Part shown: positions 1 to 13,521 of the stretch, piece by piece | How the letters are laid out: every line of letters begins with the position of its first letter | How positions within the stretch are numbered: the first letter of the stretch is position 1 | Assembly (NCBI RefSeq): GCF_019399895.1 | Contig: NC_091879.1 | Span: 3,985,001 to 4,049,000, forward strand | Source of the DNA: Cardiocondyla obscurior | Taxonomy: Eukaryota; Arthropoda; Insecta; Hymenoptera; Formicidae | Direction of reading: 5' to 3' | DNA: 64,000 nucleotides | Made by a program: the position numbers and the translations under genes | The notes under the pieces: model-generated | The model's database searches: none | Seen by the model: the letters and a program-made list of their open reading frames with translations, nothing else | Told to the model about the DNA's origin: nothing

Positions 1-3000
1 TTGAAGCGACTCCTTGCTGGACTTCAAATACGGATAAGGCCTCTGCTCTATTTTTTCCGTGCTGTTTCGCACACTCTGAGTGACCGATAGTCTCCCGTCG
101 GTTCTCATTGACGCTCCGGATTTTATTTCGCTGTTCGGAAATTTATTAACTTCGGAAAAGCCAATAGTTCTACCCTGCGGAAGCAGACCGGGAGTGGTTT
201 CGAAAGTGGATGAGGTACGCTCTTCAGCTTGCACGCTCTGAGTCATCGTTTCGGGCAGCTTCACCTGGCTTTCAGGCTCTCCTATTGACTTCCATTCTTC
301 CACATCGCTCTTAGTAGTCACGTTAGAAAGAGAAGTATCCGCGCTTTGCTCAGGATAATTTTCATCCTTCGCATTAGCGGCTCCCTCTTGAAGTTCATTG
401 GCACGAGAATCATTTTTCACGGTGTCATTCGCGGTGGTAACGATCCTCAGCACTGACGCGTGAGTCACGTTCTTAACGATTTCTACTTCGTCTTTCGGAT
501 CGGCTTTTTCGCGCGACTCATCCACGTCGGCCGAATAATTTCCCGCCCCGGCTTTGGGATCTTTCTCCGTCACAGTTTTATAGTTGACATAAGTGTCATT
601 AGCTAATGAGACGGTTTTCTCGTCCCGCTTTTCATCGTTCTTCTCCAAATCAAGTGCTTCGGACGCAGTCGTTCCTAGATCGTTCGCACCTTTTTTAAAT
701 CCCGAAGAATTTTCACCGTGCATCGTAGTCGGTTCACGATCATGTGCCTCCATTGTATGATCCTCCGCTTCCTCTTCCAAGTCAGTCACGATCGTATTTT
801 TGTCCTTTCTCGAAACAACTTCCTTATGATCGAGCTTTATCATTTTCTCCTTCTTTTCGTCGGGTCTGACGGCGCCTTCCGGCGTAGATTTCGCGGTCGT
901 CGAATGAGGATCCTTGACAGATTTGACGGTCGATATTTCTTGTTTATTCGTAGCTACGTCATTTTCCTCTTCATATTTCACGGAGAACTTCTCTCCTGCT
1001 TCTTTCGTCTTCAAAATATCCGTAACGTTCGCGATTAACTTCTCGTTGACAATGTTTTCCTTTGTATTCGGAGACACGATCTTGGTCGTATTGAATTTCT
1101 CACGGCTGAGAGGTTCTTGAAGCGCGTCATCTTCTATGTTCTTGCTGCCCTGCTTCGAATCGTTAAAAGATAGCTTCGCAGTCTCTTCGGTTACTTCGTT
1201 CTTACTCGAGAGCCTGAAGAGATCTTCGGAAACGACTTTTGTGCTGGTGCTTTTCCCGGGGCCTTCAGCGATCTCTCCGTACCTCGGCTTTCTGCTTCCA
1301 TCCGGCGACGTACTTTCCAGCGCGTCGCTCGATTTTTCTACGTGCAAATTTCCACGCGTCGTTACGTCATTCTTTTCTCCATCCTGATTTGCGCTGTTAA
1401 CGACACTTTGCCGTGATCTATCATCCGCGTCATGACTTTTTCGATTCGTCAGCTCGGCACGTTCTCCATCTTCTTCCGCGGATGATCGATTTTGATAAAT
1501 AGCAGGTACTGTTGTCAGAAGTCTCGTGAGTTCCTGAGAAGTCGATACTTTTTGAGACTCAGATTTTTCGATAGCCGACGCCTCCGTAACTTCCGCCGCC
1601 GCATTGTCGAAGAGTAGCAGCAAAGTTCCTGAAACAGCGCAGTTCGATTTTGTAACTTTAAAAAAAAGCTCACGCCTATCTTTTTAGGACTACAATGTTT
1701 ATTTTATATTCTTTTTCTTCTCTCTTTTTTATTTTTGATCACAAATATGCTGACAAGCACTTTGGTTTGGCGCACGAAAACAGAAATGCTTCGCGCGCTC
1801 ATCAACCGCAGGATCTGGTTTTTCTCGATGCGAAAAAAAAAGAAAGAAAAAAAAAAAGAAAAAAAAAATGTAGCGTGCGTAGACAAGGCGTTTAACTGTT
1901 CGAAAAACCGGTTGTCCATGGAATTACCGGAGGCGAGCTCCTTCGAAACTATTCACGAGGTTCTGCGATACAGTTCGCGTTCTGCAAATTGAAAGCGTTC
2001 GCGCGACCGCCGGCGAGAGCGTGCATTTGAATATTAAACAGACCTCGGAATTATGCTGTGACTTCGAATGCGTCCTCGTGTTTTGCTGATTTACGTCGAT
2101 ACGAGACGGCTGGTTACTTCGAGCACCGCCGTCGAAGCCGAGATAAATTTATTTTATTGGCGTAGACTCGCGGTAAAAAGTCTTCCACCTGACTTCTACC
2201 TCGGTAACTTTTATCCGAAGGGCGCTGAGAATATTTTTTATTTTTTTTCAGAAAAATTGCACCACTCGTTGGAAATGTATCATTTATTTAAAACAATAAT
2301 TGCTCCGCTGCAAGTCGAGTGAACGGTATACCTAGTTATGCGGCGTACAAATCTTTTAATAATAGATGTCTTTTAGCTCATTACTTAACACGCGATTCCT
2401 TTAACGTAATTACTGGGAATTTACACATTGTTCTCTGATCGTATGGTATTGTGCTCGACAATGCACGTAAGTGCACACTCGCGAAAGTGTTAATTTTAAT
2501 GCGCATAAAATAACGCGCGCGCACGAATTTATTTTCTTTCTTTTTCTTTTACTGCAACGGTGTTAAAAAAGACGGACTAGACTGTTTAGATTTCTTTATT
2601 CGTAATTGAAAAATAGTTGCACCACGTCGGAAACATCGTCAAAGTAATTACTTTATTATAACCACCTTATTATCCATTGCATCACCGGCTCAGATACGCT
2701 TATCTCGCGAACGTTAATTCCAGGTAATTAATTTAAACTCGCGGGAACGTTGTCGTTGTCAGACTTAAGATCCTTCCGAAGGAATGCAAATAGAAAAAAA
2801 TTAAAAGATCGGATTTAGATCGGAGAGTGCGTTTTATGTTATGTTCCTCGCGAGTCGAAAAGCGACGCTCGAGGCTGAGATGGAAAAACTTTGCTGACAA
2901 ACTGCGAGTTACAGTTAACATGCAAGCAGGCTCGTTGCAGCAGACCTAACAGTACTTGGTGCAGTCACCTCGATTGGCAAGTTTTACATCACGCGTTTAT

Positions 3001-5054
3001 ACAATGCAACAGGATGCAGCCGAGAGATGCTGGCTTATTCTCCTCCACGGCAATCCGTCACGCGTGCGGTATAAAAAAAAAAAAAAAAATAGCGTCTATA
3101 AATTGCTTGGAAATTTATTTTCCATTTTTTCCTTGAATAATTAGAGAATAGCATTTTATTTAAAAAAAATTGCGAATTACTGTTAACGATCGCTTTACTG
3201 CATTAATATATTCTGTGTAGTAAAAAAGAAAAAAAACATTTTTTAAGGAACAGAAATATATTCGGATTGTTAGATTTTTTTTTTTAGGAAAAGAAACTAC
3301 CGCGAGGACGTATTTTTAATTGCTTTACTTACCGTTGATCTCGACGCTTCGACAATTCCACACGGACTCTCATCGTGAAAAATACAGTGTTCAATTGACG
3401 AACGGACATATTGCTGTCTCACTTTCGTCGCGGTAGTCTCTTTTCCGCAAAGGGCCGAAATCTTCGACTGTAACTTCAGTCTAGTTGCGTAGGCCCGGGC
3501 GTGCGGACGTGTTTATTATTGCTACGCAATTACGCGTGTTTTCACCCGCGAATAAAATAATCTCGCTTACGGACAAGCGTCGACGTCGTCTACTCGGGTA
3601 CAAGCGAACGTTTTTCGTACCCTGTGCCATTCCACTGATTGTTCTGTACTTAGTTCCGCGTCTCGAAGTACCTCAGAATACAAAGGTTACGCGGAAAACG
3701 TAACGATCGGAGCGACCAATCATCATAAGTGCGCCACGTTCGGCATTACCGACTCCGCATCACCCGCCATCTTTTTCAGCGACATTCAGCGGGTTGTCTC
3801 ACTATGTTCACGGTAGTTTTTTTTCCCGCGAAGGGCCGAAATCTCTGACGGCCATCTTAGTCTAGTTGCGGAGGCGCGGGCGTACGGACGTGTTTATTAT
3901 TGCTCCGCAATTACGCGTGCTTTCGACCGCGAATAGGATAATTTTGCCTACAAACGAGTGCCGACTTTGTCGGCTCGGGTACGAACGATCGTTTACTGTA
4001 TCGCTGGGCCGTTCCACTGATCGTTCTGCGTTTCGTTTCACGCCACGAAAAAGTGCCCCGGAACGCAAAGGTTAAAAAGAGGGCGCAACGGTCGGGGCGA
4101 CCAACCTAAAGTTCGCCATGTTCGGCAATACCATCCCGCTTCACCTGCCATCTTTTTCACCGGCATTCAAGAAGTTTCGTCGACCGCCATTGTGAGATCT
4201 GCATCTTTCCCGCCTTCTTCATCGCGGCCGCGACTCTCGTCCCGTATCGAGCAAGAGACTCGAGGAACATCACGAAGACAAAGTGCGCGGGGAACATTTA
4301 ACATCGCGATCCGCCTCGTTCGCCTCTTGATACAAATCCTCGACGTTCGTGCCTTCGACGGGAATTGACCGAAGCGGTCGAAGAAGAAGAAAAGACTCGG
4401 ACATCGTTTTACATCCCGAAGTGGTTTCCTGTGCCGAGATCGAGGACGATTCGAGCAAAATCCCCGGTGGAAATGGACAACTACGAATATCGAGAGTGGA
4501 AATTCGGACAGCAGCTGATCGTTCGTCGCGCTTAATATCAGTCGTAAAATATCGCCGCGATAATCCGTCAGTCTTTCGGGCGTTCGTCTCGCGAGTGTCA
4601 GCTTTAGTGATCAGTGACGGTGATTATAAAACAAAAGCAGAGCAGTGTAGTGTAGTGTCCAGTGATTCGGTGTGCTACGAGATGTCAGGATAATCCGGAA
4701 TACTGCCGCGAAGGAGGGAAGGACGGAAAGGAAGGAAGGACGGACGGACAGTCGGACGGCAAATCTGACCTACCTCAACCTAACCGCTTCATCGCTAACC
4801 GAAAGCTTCAAAAGGTAATTGAAACAGCAATACGCCTTCGGCTGTAGATTACTCGATTGCAAATAAATAATTATAATCAATGCCCGAATCTAATAACGCA
4901 CGCGAAGTAGAATTTCTTGAAAAGAAAACGTCGCGCGCTGTTAAAAATAATTTATCCTAAATAAGAAAAGTTTAAATATTAATTTAAAAAATTAATTTTA
5001 AAACTCACCTATGCATACTCCTAATACGAAGGCGAACGTTCTTCTTCGCGTCAT
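1..5054 (-). CDS. Secreted acidic Ser/Thr/Glu-rich protein, 5' part (3' end outside window)
   Basis: The first coding exon, 5054 down to 5009, encodes MTRRRTFAFVLGVCI plus one base and ends at a consensus gtgagt donor. The next exon starts at 1628 after a ctgtttcag acceptor and stays open to the left edge (542 codons). The junction restores a Gly codon and yields a textbook signal peptide (hydrophobic core about residues 7-21, likely cleavage after the Ala-Ala-Ala near 27). The visible mature part, about 530 residues, has no cysteine. It is rich in Glu, Lys, Asp, Ser and Thr and carries about 12 N-glycosylation sequons (for example NVTD, NDTY, NYSA, NVTH). I recognise no domain. Inference: a secreted or extracellular, largely disordered glycoprotein, or the ectodomain of a membrane protein whose C-terminus is off-window. 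The exon carrying the ATG begins at 5083 after a T-rich gttgcag acceptor, so at least one 5' UTR exon lies further right, unplaced. The 3.4-kb intron holds a tandem duplication. Confidence 0.75.
1629..5008 (-). other. Intron 1 of the secreted acidic protein gene
   Basis: This 3.4-kb stretch is bounded by the gtgagt donor (5008) and the ctgtttcag acceptor (1629). It contains A-rich runs, the 380-bp tandem duplication, and, on the plus strand at about 4500-4815, a purine-rich segment (GGAAGGACGG-type) ending in an AAAAG|gtaatt donor. That segment could be a 5' noncoding exon of a plus-strand transcript. I see no supported coding sequence in it. Confidence 0.5.
3415..4174. repeat. Two-copy tandem duplication, unit about 380 bp
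   Basis: Unit 1 (about 3415-3794) and unit 2 (about 3795-4174) both begin with TGTCTCACT. They then share, in the same order, GGGCCGAAATC, TCTAGTTGCG, GGACGTGTTTATTATTGCT, CGCAATTACGCGTG, TTCCACTGAT and GCCATCTTTTTCA. By eye they agree at roughly three quarters of positions, so the duplication is not recent. There is no convincing reading frame conserved in both. It lies in intron 1 of the minus-strand secreted protein gene. Function unknown; it could be a duplicated promoter or regulatory block, or a two-unit satellite seed. Confidence 0.8.
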
Positions 5055-7464
5055 TTCTGACCGATAAGATCTTCCCGCTCAATCTGCAACAAAAAAAAAG
5101 TACAATGTCGTTTTAAGAGCTCGTGTTAAAACTGCACAAGTATACATTCGTCACTTCACCGTTTTATAATTATTAATAAAATGCTCAGCTTCGATAGAAA
5201 AAGCCCGCCGATAGAAAAAGATAAAATATTCGCGAATGATAAACTATAAATATTTCATGTCGACGGTACCGTGCCCGCCGATTGATATTCAAAGAAAAAG
5301 TGTCGGCTAAAAGCTCGGGGAATGGATACCGCTCTCGCTCGAGTATACGTATATTCAAACGCAATTTTCAACATTGTGAGGATGACCTCGTTTACGACCC
5401 CTCCTGCCACCTTAGGGAATATAACATAACTCCAGTCCGCAATGCAGCTCTAGGTTTATTAAATGTTTTCATCTTACGTTAGCCAGCGTTGTATAAAGAT
5501 GCTGTACAGTCGGTCAAGGATGATCAACAGATCTTCGGGTAGTCTTTCTTTCTATTCAACCAGCCGTGCTCGAGCCGTTCCATTTTCGTAAAGAGAATAA
5601 TAGAAACTTCTCACAAAAAGAAAAGAAAAAAAAAAAAAAGAATTATTCTTTACACAATCGGAATCTGCAAGGCGCGCTTAAAGACGTAAAACAGTTTTGC
5701 TTCGACTGTGTAAATAAGACGAAGTCGTACCGAAGTTCGATCGCGATTACTCATTTTCTATAATATGTAGGCTGATGCGTTCCGGTAATTCAACGCCTCG
5801 TTTGCCGCACGAACGCACCGTGCTAGCATCGCGCCGGTGACTCTGATCGTAGAAAGCAATTGTAGAAAGTATAATTTGTCGCTGACGTGTGTGGAAAAAA
5901 AAAATGCGTAATTTAGCTAACAAAAGATAGGTTCCCCACGGCCGTCCGGAGCGGTTTCGATTATGCGGCATTGAAAATCCGCGTCGCATGGAATTTTAAA
6001 AACTCAGATGTTGCGTCGCGAAGTAAGCTGGTCCATAACGATGCATGAGATGCAATGTGATATGAAAGATAAAAATTACGTTGACCGGCTTTTTCTCTTT
6101 TGTCCATTTGCCATGATTATATTACACGTAATGGTTCCTCGCTTAGCTTTATAAACTGGATGTTCCGCTTTATCGCCCTTATTTCAAGGCACGTCACGGC
6201 GAGCTCGCTCATATTCCTTATTACTTCGGCTCCCAAGAGAGCGTGTCCAAAGTATCTATTAAATATCCTAGGTAGTCTGCGGCACAGTGTCAAATACTGG
6301 CGTAAGTGACGCTTCATAAAGCAACGCCGTTGAATCGAAAAAGCGTAATTTCGTTTTACGAGTGAAGACGTAATTTTAACGCGGCGTGTCGGTCATTCCA
6401 GATATTTAATTTATTAAAAATCGCTTATTTAAAATAAATGTATTTTTATCGAAAAAAAATATATATATTTAAATCTAAGAACAATATTCGACGAGGCGAT
6501 TCTATCGGTATAAAGAAGTAAGATTATTTAAATATATTTCCAACGAGTAACGCCGAAACAAATTATACATCAGCCTTGAGACTGTAATAAGTTCCAGGCA
6601 AAGTACATAAAAGAGATTGAAACTCTCCTGCAGTATCAGGAGCGAAGAATTTATTCCGTTGGCATCGAAAGCAAATATGTAGCAAACGTATGAAAACGTC
6701 GTCTTTCCTGTTCGCAAAACGTTGCGCGCGATAAAATATCTGTAATCCATTCTGTTTATTCTCTTTGTTCGGAATAACCGCGATGATGTTCGGTATATAT
6801 TTATGTCTCTCACGGTGCGCGCAAGCAGGAATAAATTTAACACGGAGGAGGAGATGAATAGAGGCTCGCGAACATCTCTATCCAATTAATTATCACGTGA
6901 AAGGGTGAAATCGGGAACTGCGAGAAACATCAAAGTGCACTCTTAGTCATCTGAACGGTACATGCGCGCCGGATTTGTAAGCTACGAGCGTCTGCGATGC
7001 CAGCTCGCGGAAATCATTCTGCCAGTCAGTGGCACCAAAGGAGGCCAACCTCAAGGCTTGTCAATTAAATTAGTACAAGTTAGCTCGCCTCGGGGACAGA
7101 ATCTAGCCGCGCAACAGTTCCATGTTCCGTTATTGCTCGCGCATCTCTTTGTGCACGCGGGCAGGAACTTTGAACGCCGATTCTAGATGTTTCGTCTAGG
7201 TCTAGGATATCGGATCCCGCCGTTTACCGTGACCCAAATATCGAACGCCAAACGCTGCCCGGTCACTGTGAACCTAATGCTTCGCGGTCTGCGCTACGCC
7301 GTTGCCATTTGCGTACGTCGGTAAACGCTTTCTTTATTAAAACTTCGCCGCGACGATTTGTTAATGTGTAATTAAAAAAGAAAAAAAGAGAAAAAAAAAA
7401 TGTTTAAGTTTGAAAAGTACTTCTGTAACTTTAACTGTATAGAAAGGCCAGCGCACTTCTCTTT

Positions 7465-7470
<6 letters not shown>

Positions 7471-7496
<26 letters not shown>
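7471..7496. repeat. CT dinucleotide microsatellite
   Basis: Thirteen CT units in a row, directly after a T-rich tract. Confidence 0.95.
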
Positions 7497-7502
<6 letters not shown>

Positions 7503-10500
7503 CATCTCGTATCGCTTCCGTTACAGCGAATGCCGTTATTGTGCCGAATTGATCTGTCGCAACTACGTAAAACTATATATACCACACTTTCATTCGATGA
7601 CGATTCAGCATGCACGAAAAGCAGAACATATAAAGCATGCATTTTCCATCAATCTTGCTGCCTTTGTTTCCGTTGATTGGATCGCTTTTCCGCACTCCGT
7701 CGCGAAAAGCTTTTTCCCGGCCGCGAATTGGGCCACTGTGTCCCGTTCATCTCTCCGGAACGTGAAACGTATCGAGAGATAGTAGAAAGTTTAGTGTAAT
7801 TTTTAAATGCCGATGTGTGTTACGACGAGCTCTGAGTCACAGCGGCGGATATCCTCCGCGTCGAAGAAATCGCTTGTACATTGAGAAGCAGGTACGACGT
7901 TTGCTAGCGAACGCGACTTTAGCGTCGTTGTGCGTCGAGTTTCACACGTGCCGCGTGTATGTACCGCGCCGGCCGGTTTGCCGATGATTTTTTTTCTCCC
8001 CGTTCTCTCATCCTCTTTTTCTGTCGCCTAGGATTACGTACGCTAGCCGCTGTCGCCGCAGAAAATGCTAAATCTGCCTCGGTGTACCTCGGTGTACGGA
8101 AAATATCTCGGTACTATTGCAACATTCCCCTTTTGCTGAATCTGAACAAGTCTGCTAGATGTAATCTCGCAAACTTGTCTTCAGACTTCAAAGTTACGGG
8201 TTACATTTTCTAATTATATTATACTCTTGTACAATTAAAAAAAAAAATTTAAAAAAAACCCAAAAAGAAAAATAACGCCTACAAGTTCGAAAAATCAGGA
8301 CGCTGCGCGGGCAATCGGTAAAAGTTTAATTACGCAAAAGTCTCTTTCGCTTCGGATGTGCATAGAAACTTGCGAAGAGCGCAGATAGGCGAGGGGAAAA
8401 AGAGAAGCTGCACTTTCTCCTAGCCGCGGCGAACGATGCGGTACGAAAAGCAGTTTACTGAAGCAAGAACGCGAAACGCCGCGAGCTGCCGCCCGACTTG
8501 ATCCATCGTCATAGCTTACGGAAAAGTGAAATACACAGATTTCTAGCACGCAAACCATCCCTCCGCGTCGTTTATTTCGAGGCGCGACGCGTCCCAAATG
8601 CACACAAACCCCGCCCGCGGATTTGCGTTACTCAACTTCCTTCATTTACATGCTAATAGAACCACCGGCGACTCTCTCGCGGGTAGTTAAGGGCTCATTG
8701 TTATACGAAAGAGTTCGCGTAATTCGAGCGTGCAAATTTCGTTGCCGTACCGCGCGTACGTGCACTTTCTCGCGTCTTTCGAGAACCGTACTGAATATCG
8801 TTGCACGTTAAAAGTGGGCTACGGTATAACTCAAACGAAATATTACACCAAGATGAGCAGTTACCAAGTTAACTTTCGGATCCCCGTTAGAAACGAGATT
8901 GAACGTTACTTAGAAAAGAGAGAGAGGAAGAAAAAAAAAAAAGAGAAAAAAGGCTATCGGTCTGTAGAAGTCTAGAATATAAATGGCGGATCAGCGGTGC
9001 ATGTTCCTTGTGGGTGTTTCATTGTTGACTGAAACTGACCGCGGTTTTTTTATTTCATCGTGTTTCGCCGGATGTGGTGCACACGGGTGCACGCTCCACT
9101 AACTGCAACGTCCGTCGCGACGTCTTCGCGTTTCTTGGCCGCGAAGTAAGCGCTAGGGCGAGGGAAAACCAGTTCGGACCAACGGTGCTAACGGGTTCCC
9201 TTTTTTTTTTCTTTGTTTTTTTTCTTTTTTTGCGCAACTAATATTTGCGAGATATGTAGCGTGGAAGATGAGGACTTCTCGAACGTCTCGAGAAATGCAT
9301 GAGAGTGCTTCCTAACATTTATTTTAGTTTTTCTATTAAAGTATAACGATTTAAACCGGCTATTAAATAAAAATATGATCGCGGAAGACGTTTCGACGCA
9401 AGTAGAAAAAGTTGTACCAGATGCTGCAAGTATTAGATTTAATTGATAAAAATATTATTTTTTAATTGATTTATTTCATCATTATTCAAGTAACTGTAAT
9501 TAAATACGCAGCAGGTTCGATCATTAATAATACCAGATGTATATTTAATGGTACAATAAATGTATATTTGTCTCCATTGGAAAGATATTATAACAAAGGG
9601 AAAGAAATTTGCTTAATGGGTTAATTTTCGTAGCAAAATATATTTATTGACTCCACATAAAATCACGCATGAATTGAAAACCGTGAAACACATGCTTGAT
9701 TGAATTGTACAATTTAATTATGAGAGATAAATTTTTAAATTACAATATTTTTCTCGTAATTCAATTATACATAGGGGAAAAAAAAAAAAAAAAAAGGAAA
9801 TTCGATAAGCAACGCGAAACAAATCTGTCGCTCGTTAATTAATATATTAATAAATACTCTGAATATTCCGTTATTGTTAAAAAAAAAAAGTAAAACACAT
9901 ATCGATTGGCGCAACACGGGAAAATTCAGTTGCAATTGCAGTCGACGTGGTATCATTTTGATTAGGGTCGTAATGATGCGATGCGCGACGCATCGGCGAA
10001 ACAGAAGCGGCGGGAGCGGCCGTCAAGTGTCGTCAATCGAATGCAACGTGAATGTCAACCGATGACGGAATGACACTCGGATATCGATTCTCTCGTTCAC
10101 GGTCGGTCCCCCATTGTTTTGCCGAGCGCGCCCACGTTTGTGCCGCGAGTCGCGACAAATTTGCATTAATGAGTAGTTTATGCGTGCACTGCATTTTATG
10201 AATATGGCTATGCGGAAACGTTCGATCGATTGATCCGTGGACGCGCTACGAAATTGCGTGCGTTACGCGAGCTGGAAAAAAAAAAAAGAGAAACATAATC
10301 GAACGCATATGCTGCTCGATAGACTTCCTCGCGGTGATGCAAAATAAATTCTCATGTCAAGGATAAAGTAAACTACGAGCGTATATTAATTAATTAATAC
10401 CTTCGCAACAGACTCGCGCTCTTCAATGCCCTTTTTTTTTTTTTTTTTTTTTTTTTATCAGACCCATTTTTAGATCCGAGTTTAAAAAGGAAAGGCACTT

Positions 10501-13486
10501 TTTCGTTAAATATCTAAAGAACTTTTCCCCATCGATCGGAAGCAATACCGAAATGCTCTCCGCCGACCGTATTTCAAACGAGGAAACGGCAATCGTCCTA
10601 TTTTCCGGTTCGTTTGGTAACGCCACTAGGGAAACAACGTTACGTCACTCTCTAAAACGTTGTAATAATTATCCTCTTTACTCGCTGAAACGTCGAAGAA
10701 GCCGGAGCGCCCACCGCCTTCGCGCTTCCCTGAATGCCAAGGCGCATTGTTTCCCATTTTAACTGCTAAAGTCACATCAAAGTTAGCCACTTGATCGCAA
10801 CCAAGAGCAAGGCAATTAACTAAAAGTTTTCGATCGAGTATCGCGTTTAAATGAGTGTCTTTAATTTCAAGATAAGTCTATCTCGCGAGCGCGATATTGT
10901 TATCCGATATTCAGCATAGCCGCATCGAATACGAACGAGTTAATAAAAAAAAAAAAAAATGCCACTTCTACGAATACGCGTATTTGAGTACGTCGCTATT
11001 CCGATTAATTAAATCTGGCGCTGAAAGGTAATTAAGCAGCTATGTCGAATAATAATTTTCATCGCGTGCGGCCGATTTGCGCGAAACGGCAAACAGCTGG
11101 CCGAGAGTCGCGAGCCTTAAACGACCGAGCGAAATATTCATCGCTGAATTACGATTAAAAATAACATTCATGGCCGCGACGGATGTTACCACGTTATCAG
11201 ATAATTACAGATATCGCGGGTATGTATCAACGCCACCGCGCGCGGCCTGATTTGCTTCACCGACGCCGGGAGGCTTTCGCCGTAATGCGCTTCTGAAATC
11301 GTCGTCTTGTTTGCAGAGTGCTTTTGTTGCCGGGGGGGGGGAGGGCACTAAACAGATTGAATTATTATTTCGTAGACCCATCACGCCGCGGCGAGCATCG
11401 CGCGTAGATACGAGTATGAGTAACAGTGTCGAATACGAGTGCTCAATTATCCAATAACGAGTTACGGCCTTGTCTTGCGTTGCCGAACAATGACGTCCCA
11501 TTACACTCTCTTTAGTTTGTTCGCCGCCGAGTGGATCACGGGAGAATGCTCGCTTCGAACGCGCTAAAAAGAAGACAAAAAAAAGAATATGTTTATATAC
11601 ATACGCCGATTTTATATATATTTATACAAATCACGTATACATTTGAATGCAGTATGTATTTCGGTTCCGCGGGACTAGTCAGCTCATTCGCCTCTGCGAT
11701 AGGAATCACAAGTGATACGGGTAATGATAATGATAATGGATAATGATACGGATAATCTAGGTATGAATTTCGCTCCGTTGCCGTGCGTTAACTTCAGAGC
11801 TAGCTCGAAAATACAAGAGATTTTTAATTTCGCCAATTTATCAGCACTCGCGGCATCCTTTTTTTTTTTCTTCGCCGCTGCCGTCTATCCTCGCTTGACG
11901 TGCCGCTGCTAATTAGGAGTGCCACGGCGTATTACGATCTCCCGTAAGACCCCCGGCCTGTTCATTGTGTCACAGGCGAGTAACGTCACTCGCATCGCGC
12001 GAAAGCAAATTGCAAAATAGCGATGGGGACCGCGAATTACCGTCACGAGGAGGGCATTGTTCGCGCGAGGCCGGCATAACGACGTTTCTCCGTGGAAAAT
12101 ATTCCCAGGATGTTTCCACGGGCGTGAATCGGACGATTAATCGCGTCGCATCTCGTCAGATATCCTTTGTTCGATAATACCCGACATTCGCGTTTTATTG
12201 CCTCATCGGCAAACCTCCGCGCGTTGGGTACATAAGATGCGATTAGCAATTATAAATTGTTAAACAGGACTGTTAAACCCAACGTCGAATAATAATACTA
12301 AAGGCTATTTTTAGAGGTAAAGATTAAGCGTCTGCTGAAGCAATCGTTTTCTTTTTTTTTTTTTTTTTTTTTTAACGAGATACAAACGAATGCAAATTAA
12401 TTTATGAATTCTTTTTCCTTTTATTTGTTAATGAAATAAAATGGCGTTCGAAATCTAAATAATTTCTGGTCGTGCGTTGTTAGGGACACAAAGGAAAGTG
12501 TGGCATAGCCAGCAGGCACGCAATGTCTGTCCGGAAGCGGAGTTTCGTTTTTACGAAGTAGTGAAAGTTGGATTAGTCGTAACATACAGCGGCTACGGCG
12601 CAATAAAAATTTATGGATGTGCAATTTCATTGGGGCTTTATTAATAGCTCGTAGACGTTACGCATTTGTTGAAATATTAAATTCACGCGTGGTTGGTTAA
12701 TTAACATTCAACGTTGGTCTCGTTTCGCGTAAAATATTTTTTCTTTATTTTACTTTGTAAAAAAAAAAAAAATAATAGTAATAATAATTTTCGACCGTTG
12801 CATTTGTAGAGCAGTAAACAAGTGGCGTACAAAGAGTTCTTTAGAAAGATTGAACGATAACTCGCTTGTAAAGCACACAGGAAGGAGAATAAAATATTGT
12901 AGCCATGACATCTGTTTGATAATCCTCTGCCCTTAATTACCACCCGAGAATACGCTTCACCGTGTAGATAAATGTTATATAACGTAATATTATCGCTTAG
13001 CAATGAGAGAGAAGAGAGAAGTACGCTGACACTGAAACAATATTTTACTCCGGGTTAAAACAACAGAGGTAGAGAAAGAGAAAGATAGAGAGAAAAAGAG
13101 AGGAGAGAGCGGAGTTGATAGCGGCCACGGCTCTCTGAAAAGTAAACCTTGGTTCCCTTCGCTGCAAAGTAGGCTCATCATTGAAATTCATTAACGCGTG
13201 TGTACATGACGGAACGTCACTCGTGATATGAAAATAGCGAATTAAAAAAGAAAAAAAAAGAAATTGAAGCTTTTACTTTGACCGAGTTGATCGTTCACGT
13301 TAACAGCGGTTTATTTTATAACGCACGAATAACATTACGTAAAGGCAATTAAGTAATAATTATTTATTCGCGAAAAGGTAATTTTGGAAAATGTTACGTT
13401 AATTATATTAACGCGTTGCAGGCACCGAGTTGTGTCACGGAAATTTCAGAACCGTTTCGTTTCGATAATTTTGATTTAGCCACGGC

Positions 13487-13521
13487 TGTATATATATACT
13501 ATATGAATATATATAGTATAT
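13487..13521. repeat. AT-rich imperfect palindrome
   Basis: The segment reads TATATATACTATAT, a short GA-containing centre, then ATATATATAGTATAT, so the two arms are complementary. It could extrude or form an RNA hairpin, but such sequences arise easily in AT-rich spacers. Confidence 0.6.

Noticed and set aside
718..1387. Plus-strand frames over the first 1.4 kb
   Set aside because: Shadows of the minus-strand acidic protein exon. They are Phe/Ser/Arg-rich because they are read antisense to Glu/Lys/Ser codons.
3333..3480. Minus-strand exon with ATG and an AACG|gtaagt donor as the first exon of the acidic protein
   Set aside because: Its phase does not fit the acceptor at 1628, whereas the exon at 5009-5054 fits and completes a signal peptide.
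4765..4800. CCTAACC-like words reminiscent of insect telomere repeats
   Set aside because: Only isolated copies in a leader-like segment, not a tandem CCTAA array.
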